From Gordionus sp. m RMFG-2023 (lineage: Eukaryota; Nematomorpha; Gordioida; Chordodea; Parachordodidae), in the NCBI RefSeq assembly GCF_954871325.1, contig NC_088775.1, forward strand, positions 78,159,561 through 78,223,560: 64,000 nt of DNA, written 5' to 3'. The notes beneath the pieces are model-generated. The model was given only the letters and a program-made list of their open reading frames with translations, was not told the DNA's origin and did not search any database. The stretch's first letter is position 1. The number at the start of each line of letters is the position of its first letter. Below are positions 46,945 through 58,200 of the stretch, in pieces. The position numbers and the translations under genes are program-made.

Positions 46945-48399
46945 TTGATGAAAGGAATTTAGCAATTGGGAAAAAGTGTTAGCTGCAAAGAAGGGACTGC
47001 TATATCAAAAGCTTAAATTTAATAACAATATGGCATGATAAAAAACCTAATATTTATAATTAAACTGAGATAACAATAACAACCCATCTGGTAAATCAAT
47101 AAATTAACCATAAACGTTATTATCTTAAATCAATATTTGATTTGATGCTATTTCTTAACATACAAAAGTCACCTTTTAGTGGGGAATGCTGCAAAAGATG
47201 AAAACAAAATTTATTCTTCTGCTATTTATAAAAATATTTTTATAAACCTTCCAAAAGGATCGTAAATTAAAATAAAATTATAAAATAAATACCCAAAAAT
47301 GCACAATACACATCGCCCCAAATTCAAAACGAAGTCTAATCTATTATGGCAGGTATGCTAGAATATATATCAAAAAAATAAAACAAAAGTGCGACGTCTT
47401 TTTTTGACTAAAGGCTGATAAGACAAAAGATGCATCAGGTTAAACTTGAAAATTTAAGAAAATTTAATAGAAATCATTAATTTACAATGTCTTTCTGCTG
47501 AGCTTAATTAATTTTATTTTAAATCAACTTAATGAATTAAATAAATATTGTTATCATTTCAATTTTTTTAATTTATCTAATGCATTGTATTTTTTTAGGC
47601 GTTTTAACTTATCCTGTAAATATTCAGGCTATACACTTAAGAGACTTTTAGAAAGAGGTAGACTCGTCATTTAGAATCTCCTTTTTCTCAAAGCGTTAAT
47701 GTTACATTATCATAATCTATAAAGTATTAATAACCATAGATCTACTAAATAAGTATCTATGGTCAGTAGGTACTAATATAATGAATGCTAAAAATTGTAT
47801 TGATTTTGCAATTTTAGTGTTTAAAAAAATAAAAATAGTGATAATTCTTTTAATTTGAAATTATGGCTGAAAAACTTATATCAAAATTTAAATCACCAAT
47901 CAAGTGTACTTTAAACACCTACAAATCTTCAAGAATTTTTATGCGATGCCAAATTGCAATATGATTGTGAAAAGGACTACAATTGGAGTTCTTTAAAAAA
48001 GAATTTTTATGAAACTATTGTAGATCGTTTTTTAGATGTATTTATACAAAATGATTATATTCTATCATGTTTTAATACATTGCCCCCCCCCCCAAAAAAA
48101 AAAAATCTGATTATTTTATAGATAAAAGGGTCCCATTAGAATCATTATCTAAGTGGTGGTATTACATCATGAAATGAAATAGCAAGAGGATTATTAGCTG
48201 CAGAAGTTAAAGAAAGAAACACATAATTTAAAAATATCGTAAATATTATTATGTATAAAAAATTATCATCTTGCGAAAGAATTGTAATGCTACTCAACAG
48301 TCATCAATTGGAATATCAACAGCTTCATGTGAGAACTCGTTCTCTTCACTAAAAAGAGTTTTAAGCACTAGAGAATCGATAAAGGATCGTAGTATTTAG
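46945..48399 (+). pseudogene. hAT transposase fossil, DUF4371/TTF-finger type
   Basis: KEFSNWEKVLAAKKG (about 46950) matches the NWxxALxxxxG part of the TTF-type finger. SPQIQNEV with SIMAGMLEYISKK (about 47315-47370) matches IQNEIIxxMAxxV. FLTKADKTKDASG (about 47400) is the first-Asp strand with Asp present. QQSSIGISTASCENSFSSLK then RVLSTRESIKDR (48295-48390) is the dimerisation block. Stops and frame changes occur between and within blocks. A C run at 48084-48093 interrupts it. Confidence 0.72.
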
Positions 48400-48599
48400 T
48401 ATTTCAAAGGCCTATAAAAAAATAATACAAAATTTAGCATATAATTCATTTATGTTAAAATTTAAAAATAAAAATCATCTTATTATATTGTATATATTCA
48501 TATTATAGTATTATTTTGTATTAGTATTTACATTTAAATTTTTTTTATAAAAATAGCAAAAAATTTCTATGAGTGCCTAACTATTTGTTTTATTTCAAA

Positions 48600-48670
48600 A
48601 ATATATTGACCAAATAAGCAGTTGCCCCCCCCATCCCCCCAGTAAGAATTTCCTAGCTACGGCTTACACC
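48600..48670. mobile_element. Poly-C MITE end fragment
   Basis: C runs at 48625-48640 are followed by AATTTCCTAGCTACGGCTTACA, the family D type terminus. Confidence 0.4.
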
Positions 48671-48804
48671 TGCAATATTAGAAAGAAGCAAACCAAACTC
48701 ATGAATATTATTGGTTATATAACTGATTTTTTATGTCAATTTGATGATAAAAAATGAAAATATTTAACTATTTTTGCATTCTTCACTCTTTCCTGAATTT
48801 AAAG

Positions 48805-49005
48805 TAGCATTTTTAAAAGGCTCGATTAATCCGATTCCAAATTAAGATTTTAGCCAAAATAATATTATTATGCAGGCCTCGAGATTTGGTCAGCAGATAT
48901 CCAAATCTTTTGCCATCTAGGAACAAAATCTTCAGGCTTGCATAATATTTTTTGTCTAAAATATTGGGTCGGCGGCTTTGAAATATCGAGTCGTTTAACA
49001 ATCAC
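48805..49005. mobile_element. MITE family E copy
   Basis: TTTTAGCCAAAATAATATTA and GCAGGCCTCGAGATTTGG face TTCAGGCTTGCATAATATTT and CTAAAATATTGGGTCGGC, ending ATCGAGTCGTTTAACAATCA. Confidence 0.7.
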
Positions 49006-49009
49006 TAAT

Positions 49010-50023
49010 GTAAAGGGGGCAGGCTAATTTTAATTTTCTTTTCTTTCTTTTTGGTAATTTTGATAGATTTCTGTTTTATCACCAATTTTGATTTGAATTT
49101 TCTTATTTTTATATAGATAGATAATAAATACAAGCGAATAAAATCTGTTTTGGTTTAAGGAGTTGTAGAAGTGCTTGAAACTAATAAATGAGAACAAAAC
49201 TTCAAATAATTACATATAATTTTAATGTTATTCCTTTGAAAGCACTAAATAATTTATATATTTAACAATGGTATTTATTTCAATTTCAATCCTTTTGAGA
49301 GAGAGATTAGATAAATCTTCATTTACAAATAAGTTACTTTTTAAGTTGTGTTCTTTGACATTTTTTGTAATTATAAATTTTAAGTTGAAAAAAGATTCGT
49401 TTCAAAGAACAATTTAAAAACAAGTTTTGCTTTCAACAACCTAATAGCAATTCATAAATCAAAGTTTAGTTTAATTTGAATCATAAATGATTTTATTTCC
49501 CTCGTTTAGATTTACTATGCCAAAATAAATATATTCTCGTCACTTGTAATAACTCCTTTATCTTTATATATGCTCTGCTCATAATTAATTAATCCATTGG
49601 AATATATTCTTTTAGGTGAAAGCTGAAGCTATTTTATTTCAAATGCAGAATAAATCTAATATTCATTTCTATCAATAGTGTTGTTGGGGAGGGGGGGGGG
49701 GGTAGTCCCTAAAAAATTTTGTGGGTAAATTTTCCACAATTATCGATATATTAATTTTAGATTCATTTTCCCTCGTTTAAGGCTAATTTTGCATTGCTAT
49801 TTTTTGATTTATTTTGCTAATTTAGGGCTTACTTATTTATTTTTTCGCCAATTTTGAATTTAGATTTACTTATATTTCTAATTTTAGACTTACCTTTTTT
49901 ATTGATTTGAATTTATCTTTTTTTTAAGCTTTTTCAGTTTAACAAAGTTACTGATTTACATGTTTCAATAGATAAAATGCTCAAAATTTTCTATCAATTT
50001 AACGCTTACCCTTTGAAATACAG
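49010..50023. other. AT-rich stretch upstream of the candidate last exon
   Basis: Holds a G run at 49690-49702 and no identified upstream exon. Confidence 0.35.
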
Positions 50024-50113
50024 TATAAGGAGGAGGAAACCCAACCAAACTTTTGGGATGCCATTGATGAAGTCTTTTACACATCGAACTTTAATAAATC
50101 TTTAAAACTTTGA
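50024..50113 (+). CDS. Candidate last coding exon of an unrecognised gene
   Basis: An acceptor (CCCTTTGAAATACAG) is followed by 29 open codons, YKEEETQPNFWDAIDEVFYT then SNFNKSLKL, and TGA at 50111-50113. AATAAA follows at 50144-50149. The acidic peptide with FWDAIDEVFY is not noise-like. Upstream exons were not found; the protein is not recognised. Confidence 0.42.
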   Translation, partial: YKEEETQPNFWDAIDEVFYTSNFNKSLKL

Positions 50114-50143
50114 AATATTGAAAGGGCAAGAGTATGTGGCTTG

Positions 50144-50149
50144 AATAAA
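50144..50149 (+). promoter_or_regulatory. Poly(A) signal after the candidate last exon
   Basis: AATAAA 30 nt past the stop, consistent with the short 3' UTRs elsewhere in the window. Confidence 0.4.
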
Positions 50150-50399
50150 TATTGAGCATTCATTTTTATTTTTTTTCTTCAAATTATATACTATGAGCTT
50201 GAACTGCGCTTGAATTTCAAAAGCTCAACGGGGTCTGATATGTAAATAAAAATTGGATTGCACGTAGCACAGCATATGCATAACAAATATTTTATAAATT
50301 AAAAAAAATATTAAAATTATTTTGTTGAGTTAATTAAAAAAATTTATTATTTAAGTATGACAAGAAACATTCAAATATGATCATTCAAGATAAGAGGTA

Positions 50400-50590
50400 G
50401 TTATTAAACGGCTTGATTTTTAAAAAAGACTAACCCAATATTTTGGTCAAAAAATAATATGCAAGCCAAGGAGATATCATAATTGAGAAAAAGGTTTGAA
50501 TATGTATTAATGAAATTTCGAGGTTTGCGTAATATTATTTTGGATTAAATCTAATTCAAAATCAGCTAAATCGAGTTGTTTAACAACACC
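50400..50590. mobile_element. MITE family E copy
   Basis: Left TTATTAAACGGCTTGATTTT and right AAATCGAGTTGTTTAACAAC are inverted; CAATATTTTGGTC and ATGCAAGCC inside face TCGAGGTTTGCG and TTTGGATTAAATC. Confidence 0.75.
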
Positions 50591-50870
50591 AACTAAAGGG
50601 CGATGTTTTATTGGATATAGAAGGCGACCACTATTAAATTTTTTATTAAATATTCTAGTGGGAGAACATCTGACTAAAGTAGTTAATATAAGAAGGGGTG
50701 TCCTAAAATTAAATGAATTTGAAATTTAAAATGTAAAAAAAAGCGGGAAATGTTACTCAAAAAAATTGCATAAAGCAGGAAAAGGTACCGAGGAACATTA
50801 TAAACTGGTTCGACTAAATTTTTCACTCAAATATCAAAGAATTACATATAAAAATATTCAGCATAAATAA

Positions 50871-51995
50871 CATAGCAAGTCATTACCGCGGGACATTTTC
50901 TGATCAATGCAAAAATTATTATATTACCGATAAAATATTATCGTGAATATATAATAGAGAAAACACTACCAAGAATACATTACAGCAAATGTATTGCCGC
51001 GAAAATTATTTAGAATCAACGATGGCTGTATACCCCAAGTGTATTTCCGCTAAAACATTACCTAGGACGCGTTTCCCAGCTAAGGCATAATGTAAGACTA
51101 GGGTTAGAAAATCAATAGATATAAATACTTTTTTAACTTCACCTAAACTAGCTGTAGACCTAGGTCTTCATTTCCTACTAAAGTTAGTAAATATAAGATA
51201 TTAGGTGTTAGTAAAAATGAGATATTAGGTTAGTATTAATTAATGCTTAATTTCACTAAGACTAGGTAGGTCTTAAGGCTTGGTAATTACCTGTCGGTAT
51301 AATCAGATACTTATGACCATCTCATCATTAAAATCACCTATTTAATTTTATTAATTCTTGTTAATACGAGTTAATAAAAATAACGGGGTTTTTTGATTTA
51401 TGAATCTGGTAACGGGCTAAGACAGATTGCTTACTAGAGTTAGCATATATTTGATATTTTAATCCCCCCCCCCATCGAAAATTATCCTGTTCTCGTAAAT
51501 ATAATTTCCCCTAAACCCCCCCCCTCTCCACCAAGAATGTAAACAAAACAATATAACACCATAAACAATAATTTGAAAGAAAATAAATAAAGGGTAATAA
51601 TTTTTTAAAATAATGACCTAATTCAAAATTTTTATAAAAGGTGAAAAACTAAAACTATTATTTATAAAAATGTATAATAGCCAAAAGCCTGCAAAAGGTT
51701 ACCTTAAAAATTCCAATAAAATTTATAGGGGAAAACCAACCTAATAGTGTCCCCCTCCCTTAGAAAAATCCTGGCTATGTCTGCTTGAATTAATAAATAT
51801 ATTGCTTTTATTTCACTGAAAATAAAGGTAAGCTATAGTTTAGATGTTTTTTACCTTCGATACAAACAATTAGGTACCTAGATCTCGCCCGTTAGTAAAA
51901 TAAAATTGATAATGACTTCTTTTCGCAGTAAATACATTCGTGGCAATGTGTTCACCTTAATGCATTCACGCTAATATATTCGTATTAACATGTAT
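50871..51995. mobile_element. Decayed second copy of the foldback element
   Basis: A forward array of degenerate 14-bp units starts with GTCATTACCGCGGGAC near 50879 and runs to about 51075 (TTATCGTGAATATATAATAG, ACAGCAAATGTATTGCCGCG). A reverse array at about 51930-51990 (ATTCGTGGCAATG, AATGCATTCACGC) ends TTCGTATTAACATG, the counterpart of TTCGCGGTATTGACGTG. The outward order matches the copy at 19.7-24.2 kb. No 9-bp duplication is recognisable. A family D MITE lies inside. Confidence 0.6.
51460..51790. mobile_element. MITE family D, copy 3
   Basis: C runs at about 51465 and 51520, core AATGTAAACAAAACAATATA and TTTATAAAAATGTATAATAG, and right end AAAATCCTGGCTATGTCTG. The left end is truncated. 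Confidence 0.65.
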
Positions 51996-52059
51996 TCTCT
52001 TATCAGAACAGAAAGAACTTCGATATGTAAATAAACTTCAGCATTTTTAAAAAAATGAT

Positions 52060-52175
52060 AACATATTAATTTATGGTCAAGCTCTGTAGGATTTCTCCCA
52101 AAAAATAAGCTTCCCTAGAGTACACAGCTTTCTACAGAAGAGCTTGATGCAAACGAGATATCACATTTATCAAAA
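52060..52175 (-). pseudogene. hAT dimerisation-domain shred
   Basis: On the minus strand SSVES and, after a frame change, GSLFFGRNPTELD align with APVERLFSLGKLIFGEKRARL of the hAT at 25.15 kb; the DNA shares CTCTAGGGAAGCTTATTTTT-like sequence. Confidence 0.45.
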
Positions 52176-53630
52176 AACAGTCATTTTAAATTTAAAAAAC
52201 CAGCACATAAAGTTAATAAAATAGGATATATAATATATTTCCTCATTGGGATATGGAATTCATGGGGATGCAATCCCTTAATGTTAAATTATTTACTAAA
52301 GACGATCGTTAAATTAGAAAAATAAAATTTGATCGGAGATATATTTAGAGAAAAATCGAATTATTTGAAGAGTAGTTACTCCTAAATAACCTAGGCCATG
52401 AGACGCAAATTTTTTAAAAGTTTTTCTTGTTTTAACTTACATCTTAGAATTTTTTTTCAAAGAGAAAAAGGAAGAATATGATGGACATAACGTAAATATT
52501 TATTTGGGCCATGGAAGGGTCTATATATTTTGATATCAGTGTCTACTGTGTGGGTTAAGGGCATCTACCCATGTATTAATATTTTTTGTATTATAAATCT
52601 CTAAGATTTTTAAAATGTAAACCTCACCCCCTCCTCGAATATATTTGAGCAAAACATTTATGCATATTAAATCAAATAACATTTTTGTAGGCCTAAATGA
52701 AATATATAAATGAAACAAGATAATGTATCATAGTCAATTTAATTTTTAAAAAAAGCATTAAAAAATTAATTTGAAATTGTAATTTTTGCAGAATAAAAAT
52801 ACTTAGATTAGAACCCAGAAATAATAGTTATTACAAAAATAACCTCAATTTAAGCAAAAAAACAGTAAACCTAAACAAGGGCAGCAGTACAATGTGGGTT
52901 CACAAATTCTGTTTTAATTTAACCCGACAACCTAAATAGTTAATATTCTATTTTTTTTTTAATGAATATATGTCCTTTATATTTTGTGATATAAAATAAA
53001 GATACATATAAGTCTGTTTTTTGTTGTATAAATTTATTTTTATTATATAACAAGTGAGTATAACCATATATTTTACATCAAATTAGTATTTTCAAAAAAA
53101 AAATTATTTTAAAGGGTCAAAAATTATGAGAAAATTATCATTTTTATATTCAAGGAGTCATCCCATTATTCTTAAAAGATGAAGGAATTAAAAGAATAGT
53201 GCAAATAATGAAGAATAGTTATTATAACTGATATACGAGTATCTTCACGCTTATTTACAAAGAGAAAAGAGAAAAAAATGTGTTAATAAAATAAGAAAAT
53301 AAATAAGTTATAAAACATTTCACGAAACAGAAATAAATGATTTATATCTGGTTTATTACTTTAACAATTTAATAAATACATTTTAAAGGTGGGATATTAT
53401 AGTAGGCAAATGAATGCATAAAGAATTAATTAGAGAGGGTGGAAAATAACGACGATTTTAATACAGTGATTCCATATTGTTAGTTTTTGGCTTTTTAAGT
53501 TTTTCTATGTTCTTCAAAATCAGATCGTGTAAACTTGACTTTTAGATAAATAAATAAATAAAATTATAATTATATCAAAACAAAAATTTTAATGTTGTTT
53601 TCCAACCCCTACTTTTAACTTTAGTATTTC
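52176..53630. other. AT-rich stretch without recognised feature
   Basis: No exon or repeat found downstream of PSME3 in this interval. Confidence 0.4.
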
Positions 53631-53636
53631 CCTTCT

Positions 53637-53642
53637 TTTATT
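53637..53642 (-). promoter_or_regulatory. Poly(A) signal of PSME3
   Basis: AATAAA on the minus strand, 14 nt beyond the stop at 53657-53659. Confidence 0.65.
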
Positions 53643-53656
53643 ACCTTTTCCCCCTA

Positions 53657-56600
53657 TCACCCCCCCCCCAGCTTATATTGTATATGCAATAAAATATCTA
53701 AAAAAAATACATAATTATTCCTCAATTCCGCGCAAATCAACTTAATAGTCAGGTATTGCTTTTCGTCCAATTCGAGTACGGATCTCTGGTAATCCTCTAT
53801 GTTCGGGTACTTAGCTATTTTTGAGACCAGTTTAGCCCGGGTTAAGTAGTACCGGGAAATCTGTTCAAGATATGATGCGGACTCTGTTTCGACTAGTCTT
53901 ACTTCTGCTAAAGTTTCCTCCTGAGAAAAATTCAAATAAAAAAAATTAAATTGTTTTTGTAAATTTCTTTGCAACTCTGGACGGTTGAAAATAATATTAT
54001 ATAAGATATTTATCAGATACCTGCAAGCCAGACTCTAAGCCCGGGTACAAAAGCTGGATTTTTTATATTTTAAATATACCCGTGGTGAGCCAAAAAATTA
54101 TTTTTTAAATACTCAGTCTGAGCTGTATATTATAAAACCAAATATTTTATTTCATTATTAGCTATAAAAATTAAATTTTAAAAAATTAGGGTTGGGCATG
54201 AATATTTTTTAAAAAAAAATCTGGACTGGGTTTAAGAATAAACCCCAGGCCAGGCCAAAAAAATTTTTAAATATCCAGGCCAGGCCATGCAAATGGTAGC
54301 TCTGCAGGTATTTATATTATATAAAGAAAAAAATATAATCGATATAAAATAAAATGACTTGAATGGAGACTCCAAAGTTATTACCATCTTCGATTCTGGG
54401 TATCATGAACAATATCCACATTTTGACCTGTTTTTTAAATAATAATAATAAATGACTTCTTTGTTAATATATTGTATATGAATTTAACTGATAATTCAAG
54501 TGTATTTGGTAAAGCCACCACCTTAAAATAGCTATATCAATAAGAAGAGTTTTTTCTAAAATTAGCAATTGATTGTGCTTAAATATTTATATATGGCCCT
54601 GTGTGGCCAAAAAAGATAGGCTAGATGAAAAGCTCATCGCTTTAACATAACTACCTGGGTTATCTATAGACCCAGAGATACTATTAGGTCAATTAGAGAG
54701 TAAAAATTTTTTAATGCAATATTAAATTATGAAGTATGATATATTTATGAAGATGTCAAACTAGGTAGGGTTTGTAAAATGTTGTACTTCCAATTCCAGC
54801 AATTTGTTGACAAATTTTTTTAAAAAATAAAATGGGCAGTTTTCGAAATATTTTGGCTAACTTCATCATATTTACCATTTGTAAAATGTCATTCGGGATA
54901 TAATAACTCTGGTGTGAGCATATGTTTTATTAATTTCAAGTCACTGATAAATCATAGCTACCTGAAGAAGAGCCCCAAATAGAGAGTGACAAATTACTCA
55001 GAAACAAATGACATGTAAAGATTAAGGGAAAAATATTCATCAAAATATCATACTAAGTAAATAAATACTGAAATCACCCAGAACTAGGGTCATATTTATT
55101 ATATCTTCACTGTTAAAAATCTTTTACTTTTGGGAAAAAAGAGAAAATGGGAACTTACAACAGTTTTAACCAGAAAACTATTGAGCCCCAGCTATAGGTA
55201 AACCCAGTGAATACATATTTTCAATAGTCAGACTCAATTTAAACTTAATAAAATGCTCATTATATCCTACAAATTTAGGTAAATTATTTTTATGCATAAT
55301 TATAATAAATAATCTATAAATATATAACTTATATAAAAATTCTAATCTAAGATGCCACAGGTGCTGTAACTCTAACACTAATGACTCTTCAAAACTCAGT
55401 AAATAATAAGGAATAAAGAATGTCTATTTTTTCTATGCGATACCATGATTTAATATTGTATATAACCTTTTGACTCAGTAACAGAAGATGAGATGGCTTT
55501 ATGAAAATGGATCAGAATTTAATCATATTGGTGTGATAAACATACATGAGAATATTAGTGAAGAGATTACTCCCCATATCAGGTATGTGATAAAAATGGC
55601 AATGCCATCAAATATAATAACCTGATTTCTCCATGATTTGTTACATAATATTTAAATATCAGGCATGTACAAAGTGGGCAGATGCCAGTTAATATATTTT
55701 TTAAAAAATATTACTGATTTCTACATCTTATCACATCCTTGGAATAATATTTATCTATCATTTTAAAAAATTTCAAATCATTTAAAGCTTCTTCACTGCA
55801 AAACTAGAGTAAAATATTTTTTAAACAAATTTCAAAAATTATATTATTGTTGAATTAAAGGCAGAGCTCTATGAATTCAATATTTATCTACCTCAACTAG
55901 CAGCAAGGCAAGCTCATTGTTCCAATGTTAATATAAGGTGAGCTGGAGAATTCTATAAAATACATATCTATCCCCCTTGTTTTATAACTAAGGTGAGGTT
56001 CTTAATTAATAAGGCAGCACTTACAAATTTGCAAATATTATTACAGCAGAATCCTTCCAAATCCATTACAAATCTTGATAAAGAAAAAAATTAAATATTT
56101 AGCAAATTTTTATTGTGAGGATGTTAAAGTATCCCATGATGCATTACTACTGAATGCAAACTATAGAAGAGGTTAATTACAGTTGATAAAGTTCCAAAAT
56201 GTAAAATAGATCCTTTGCATAATTTAAACACATTTTAAACTATTTCCCAAATATATTAAAATTTATATTTCAGCAGTCATATGTATTGAATCTAATTTTT
56301 TCAACAATTCTAATATTAGACTGGATCAAATTTTATTTATTTATCTATCTTATAACTATATTAACTAACTCTATAATATATAGATATAAATAAAGTTATT
56401 TAATAAAAAAGATAAATACATCTCATGAAAATTATATAAATATTTTATTCACCAGCAAATTTAAAGAGAGAGAAAATGGAATATCATATAAAAAAAATTG
56501 TACAAAGTTTTGCATTGATTTATTCCTAAGTTTGAATAAAGAGTAATATTTTATAACTAAGTTTGTGTCCTCAACCATTTCACACATGTAAGGCTTGAGT

Positions 56601-57133
56601 ATTTCAAAAAGCTTGATAATGTTTTGATTTGAGGGAAACATACCATTAGGAAATAACATTACTTTTTTATCTATAGTCATAATATTTCCTAAGTTAATTT
56701 TCTTAATATGTACCTTCATCATAACTAATAATTTGGTCAGTTAAATTTTCATTTTCAATCGTTTTTCTTTTCTTGTTAATAATAGGGATACCATTAACAA
56801 TTTTCTTAAAAGGTTGATAATATATAAACTCAATAATTTAAATACATCTATTACTCCATTTTGATGTGTAGGAACAGGTATATTCATAATATAATGTATC
56901 TTTTTAAAATCACGTTCAGTGAACTCTGGTGACTATATTTGTCAAACAATATAAAGAAAATAAGGATAATCATTTATTTATACATTTAGAAGTTTGTCCA
57001 TTTCTAATACTTTTTTAGGAAAATTTTCTGTAACCAATTTTTCAGCCTATATATCGTATCATGCATAATAAATTGTGTTTAAAATAATAACCTTTTCTTT
57101 AATCCTCTCTTTAAAATCTTCAACCTTATACAT
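53657..57133 (-). CDS. PSME3: Proteasome activator REG-gamma (PA28 gamma, PSME3)
   Basis: Seven exons, all phases consistent: 57133-57092, 57046-56984, 56932-56846, 56804-56714, 56670-56558, 54427-54359, 53920-53657; about 242 residues (human 254). Introns are 45, 51, 41, 43, 2130 and 438 nt, all GT-AG. Landmarks: VEDFKERIKEK, AEKLVTENFPKKVLEMDKLL, SPEFTERDF, MNIPVP, a basic NKKRKT (nuclear-signal-like), VMLFPNGMFPSNQNIIKLFE, MIPRIEDGNNFGVSIQ (the activation-loop region) and QISRYYLTRAKLVSKIAKYP. The known family forms a nuclear heptamer capping the 20S proteasome, giving ATP- and ubiquitin-independent degradation. The last residues are odd: after LLHIQY the frame reads KLGGG from a 10-G run and lacks the usual SSNAExLY-type tail. 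The start ATG 57133 gives MYKVEDF; an upstream exon at 58266-58201 could supply a longer N-terminus. Confidence 0.93.
54013..54314 (-). mobile_element. MITE family A, copy 5, in the last PSME3 intron
   Basis: Left CAGATACCTGCAAGCC, right GGTAGCTCTGCAGGTATTTA, core TCATTATTAGCTATAAAAAT near 54155. It fills most of the 438-nt intron between PSME3 exons 6 and 7. Confidence 0.78.
54428..55839. other. PSME3 intron 5, unassigned part
   Basis: No motif identified. A 66-codon minus frame at 55178-55378 has no splice context and no recognisable similarity. Confidence 0.4.
55840..56290 (+). pseudogene. hAT transposase fragment in PSME3 intron 5
   Basis: LPQLAARQAHCSNVNI (about 55890) and the DNA around it, including GAGGATGTTAAAGTATCCCA and AATTTAAACACATTTTA, parallel 17230-17660 of the hAT at 16639-18570. 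It is in antisense to PSME3. Both ends are missing and stops are frequent. Confidence 0.65.
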
Positions 57134-57308
57134 TATTTATTATTATAAAGACTAAGTAAACTCACTTTGTTATGCATTAATGCCATTTGAAATCGATTTC
57201 AAAAAAATAGATCATATTTCAATAGAATACGAGTCTAACACGAAAATGAAAAGGGTACATATGTCATCTTTCATAAGACTTGACAGATTTAATTACGTAT
57301 GTCAAATA
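57134..57308 (-). promoter_or_regulatory. Region upstream of the PSME3 start
   Basis: Short AT-rich interval between the start codon and a hAT copy; it must hold the 5' UTR and core promoter if 57133 is the true start, but no TATA box or initiator stands out. Confidence 0.25.
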
Positions 57309-58151
57309 TTATATATATCGGTCTATGGGCGGGGTTTGGCCCGCCGCTAATGCCTACCCATCTAAGTGGGCGGGCGGGCAAAAAAATTTAAGAACGGGCG
57401 AGCGGGTTAAAAAAATTTTAATATGCGGTTGGGTGGGCGGGTTAAAGATTTAAACAATGGGCAGGCGGGTTAAAAAAAAAATTTAAAACATTTAAGTAAA
57501 TATAAAAATTGTTTTTTGGATATTAAAAATTAAAATGTCCTTTTTTCTTAAAATAAATAAACTTTTTTGTATATTTAAAACTGCTTTAGTAGAAACGACA
57601 TGAAAGAGATGATTTGCCAAAACTAGCAAGATTAACAAGAAAAATATTGGCAATTTCTGCAACTAGTATTTCTTCTGAACGAGGATTTAGCATTTCTGAA
57701 AGGATTTTAGAACAAAGAAGAACGTGTTTGAATCCAGAAAATGTCGATTCATTATTATTTTTGCATTATAATTACTTATAATATCAATTTATATTTATAT
57801 TTTTTTCATAAATATTTAAATTATCCATAATTTAAATTGAATATTTTTTTATGCTTAACATATTAATTTTCTAAATCTTTTTGTAGAGATGTAATGCTGA
57901 AATTTTTTTTTATTAGATGCTTAAAAAATTGAAAGAATGGCCATAATTAAATTTAATAATAGCGGGCTTGGGTTAAAAAATTTTTATAAATAATGGCTGG
58001 GCAGGTAAAAAATTTTAGACTAATGGGCGGGTGGGCGGGTAAGGAATTTATTTTTTTGAAAACTATGGATGGGCTAGGTGGGAGGGTTAAATTTTTTTTA
58101 AACATTTGTAGGGCGGGCTTATGGTCTAAAACCCGTCCAATTCGGACCTCT
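57309..58151 (+). mobile_element. Family B hAT element retaining a transposase C-terminus
   Basis: The left end has CGGTCTATGGGCGGGGTTTG then GCCCGCC; the right end has GGCGGGCTTATGGTC then CCAATTCGGACCTCTA, imperfect inverted repeats. GGGCGGG/GGGTTAAAAA motifs are iterated inside both ends. The middle carries a hAT dimerisation domain, so it is a link between family B MITEs and their autonomous parent. It lies about 175 bp upstream of the PSME3 start. Confidence 0.7.
57608..57781 (+). pseudogene. hAT transposase C-terminal dimerisation domain
   Basis: 57 open codons ending in TAA: DDLPKLARLTRKILAISATS, ISSERGFSISERILEQRR, LNPENVDSLLFLHYN. This is the classic hAT C-terminus (P.LA.LARKIL..PATS..SER.FS...RR..L.PE.V..LLFL). 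The block itself has no stop; the rest of the transposase is absent. Confidence 0.9.
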
Positions 58152-58200
58152 AATATATAATATATATAAATGATAAAAATACTAGAATAATAATAATTAC

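Noticed and set aside
46677-48668. Single hAT element spanning both GC-rich ends
   Set aside because: The two ends begin differently (CAGGGCC and CAGGTGTAAGCC) and the flanking 8-mers do not match.
48813-49001. 62-codon minus-strand frame
   Set aside because: Lies entirely within a family E MITE.
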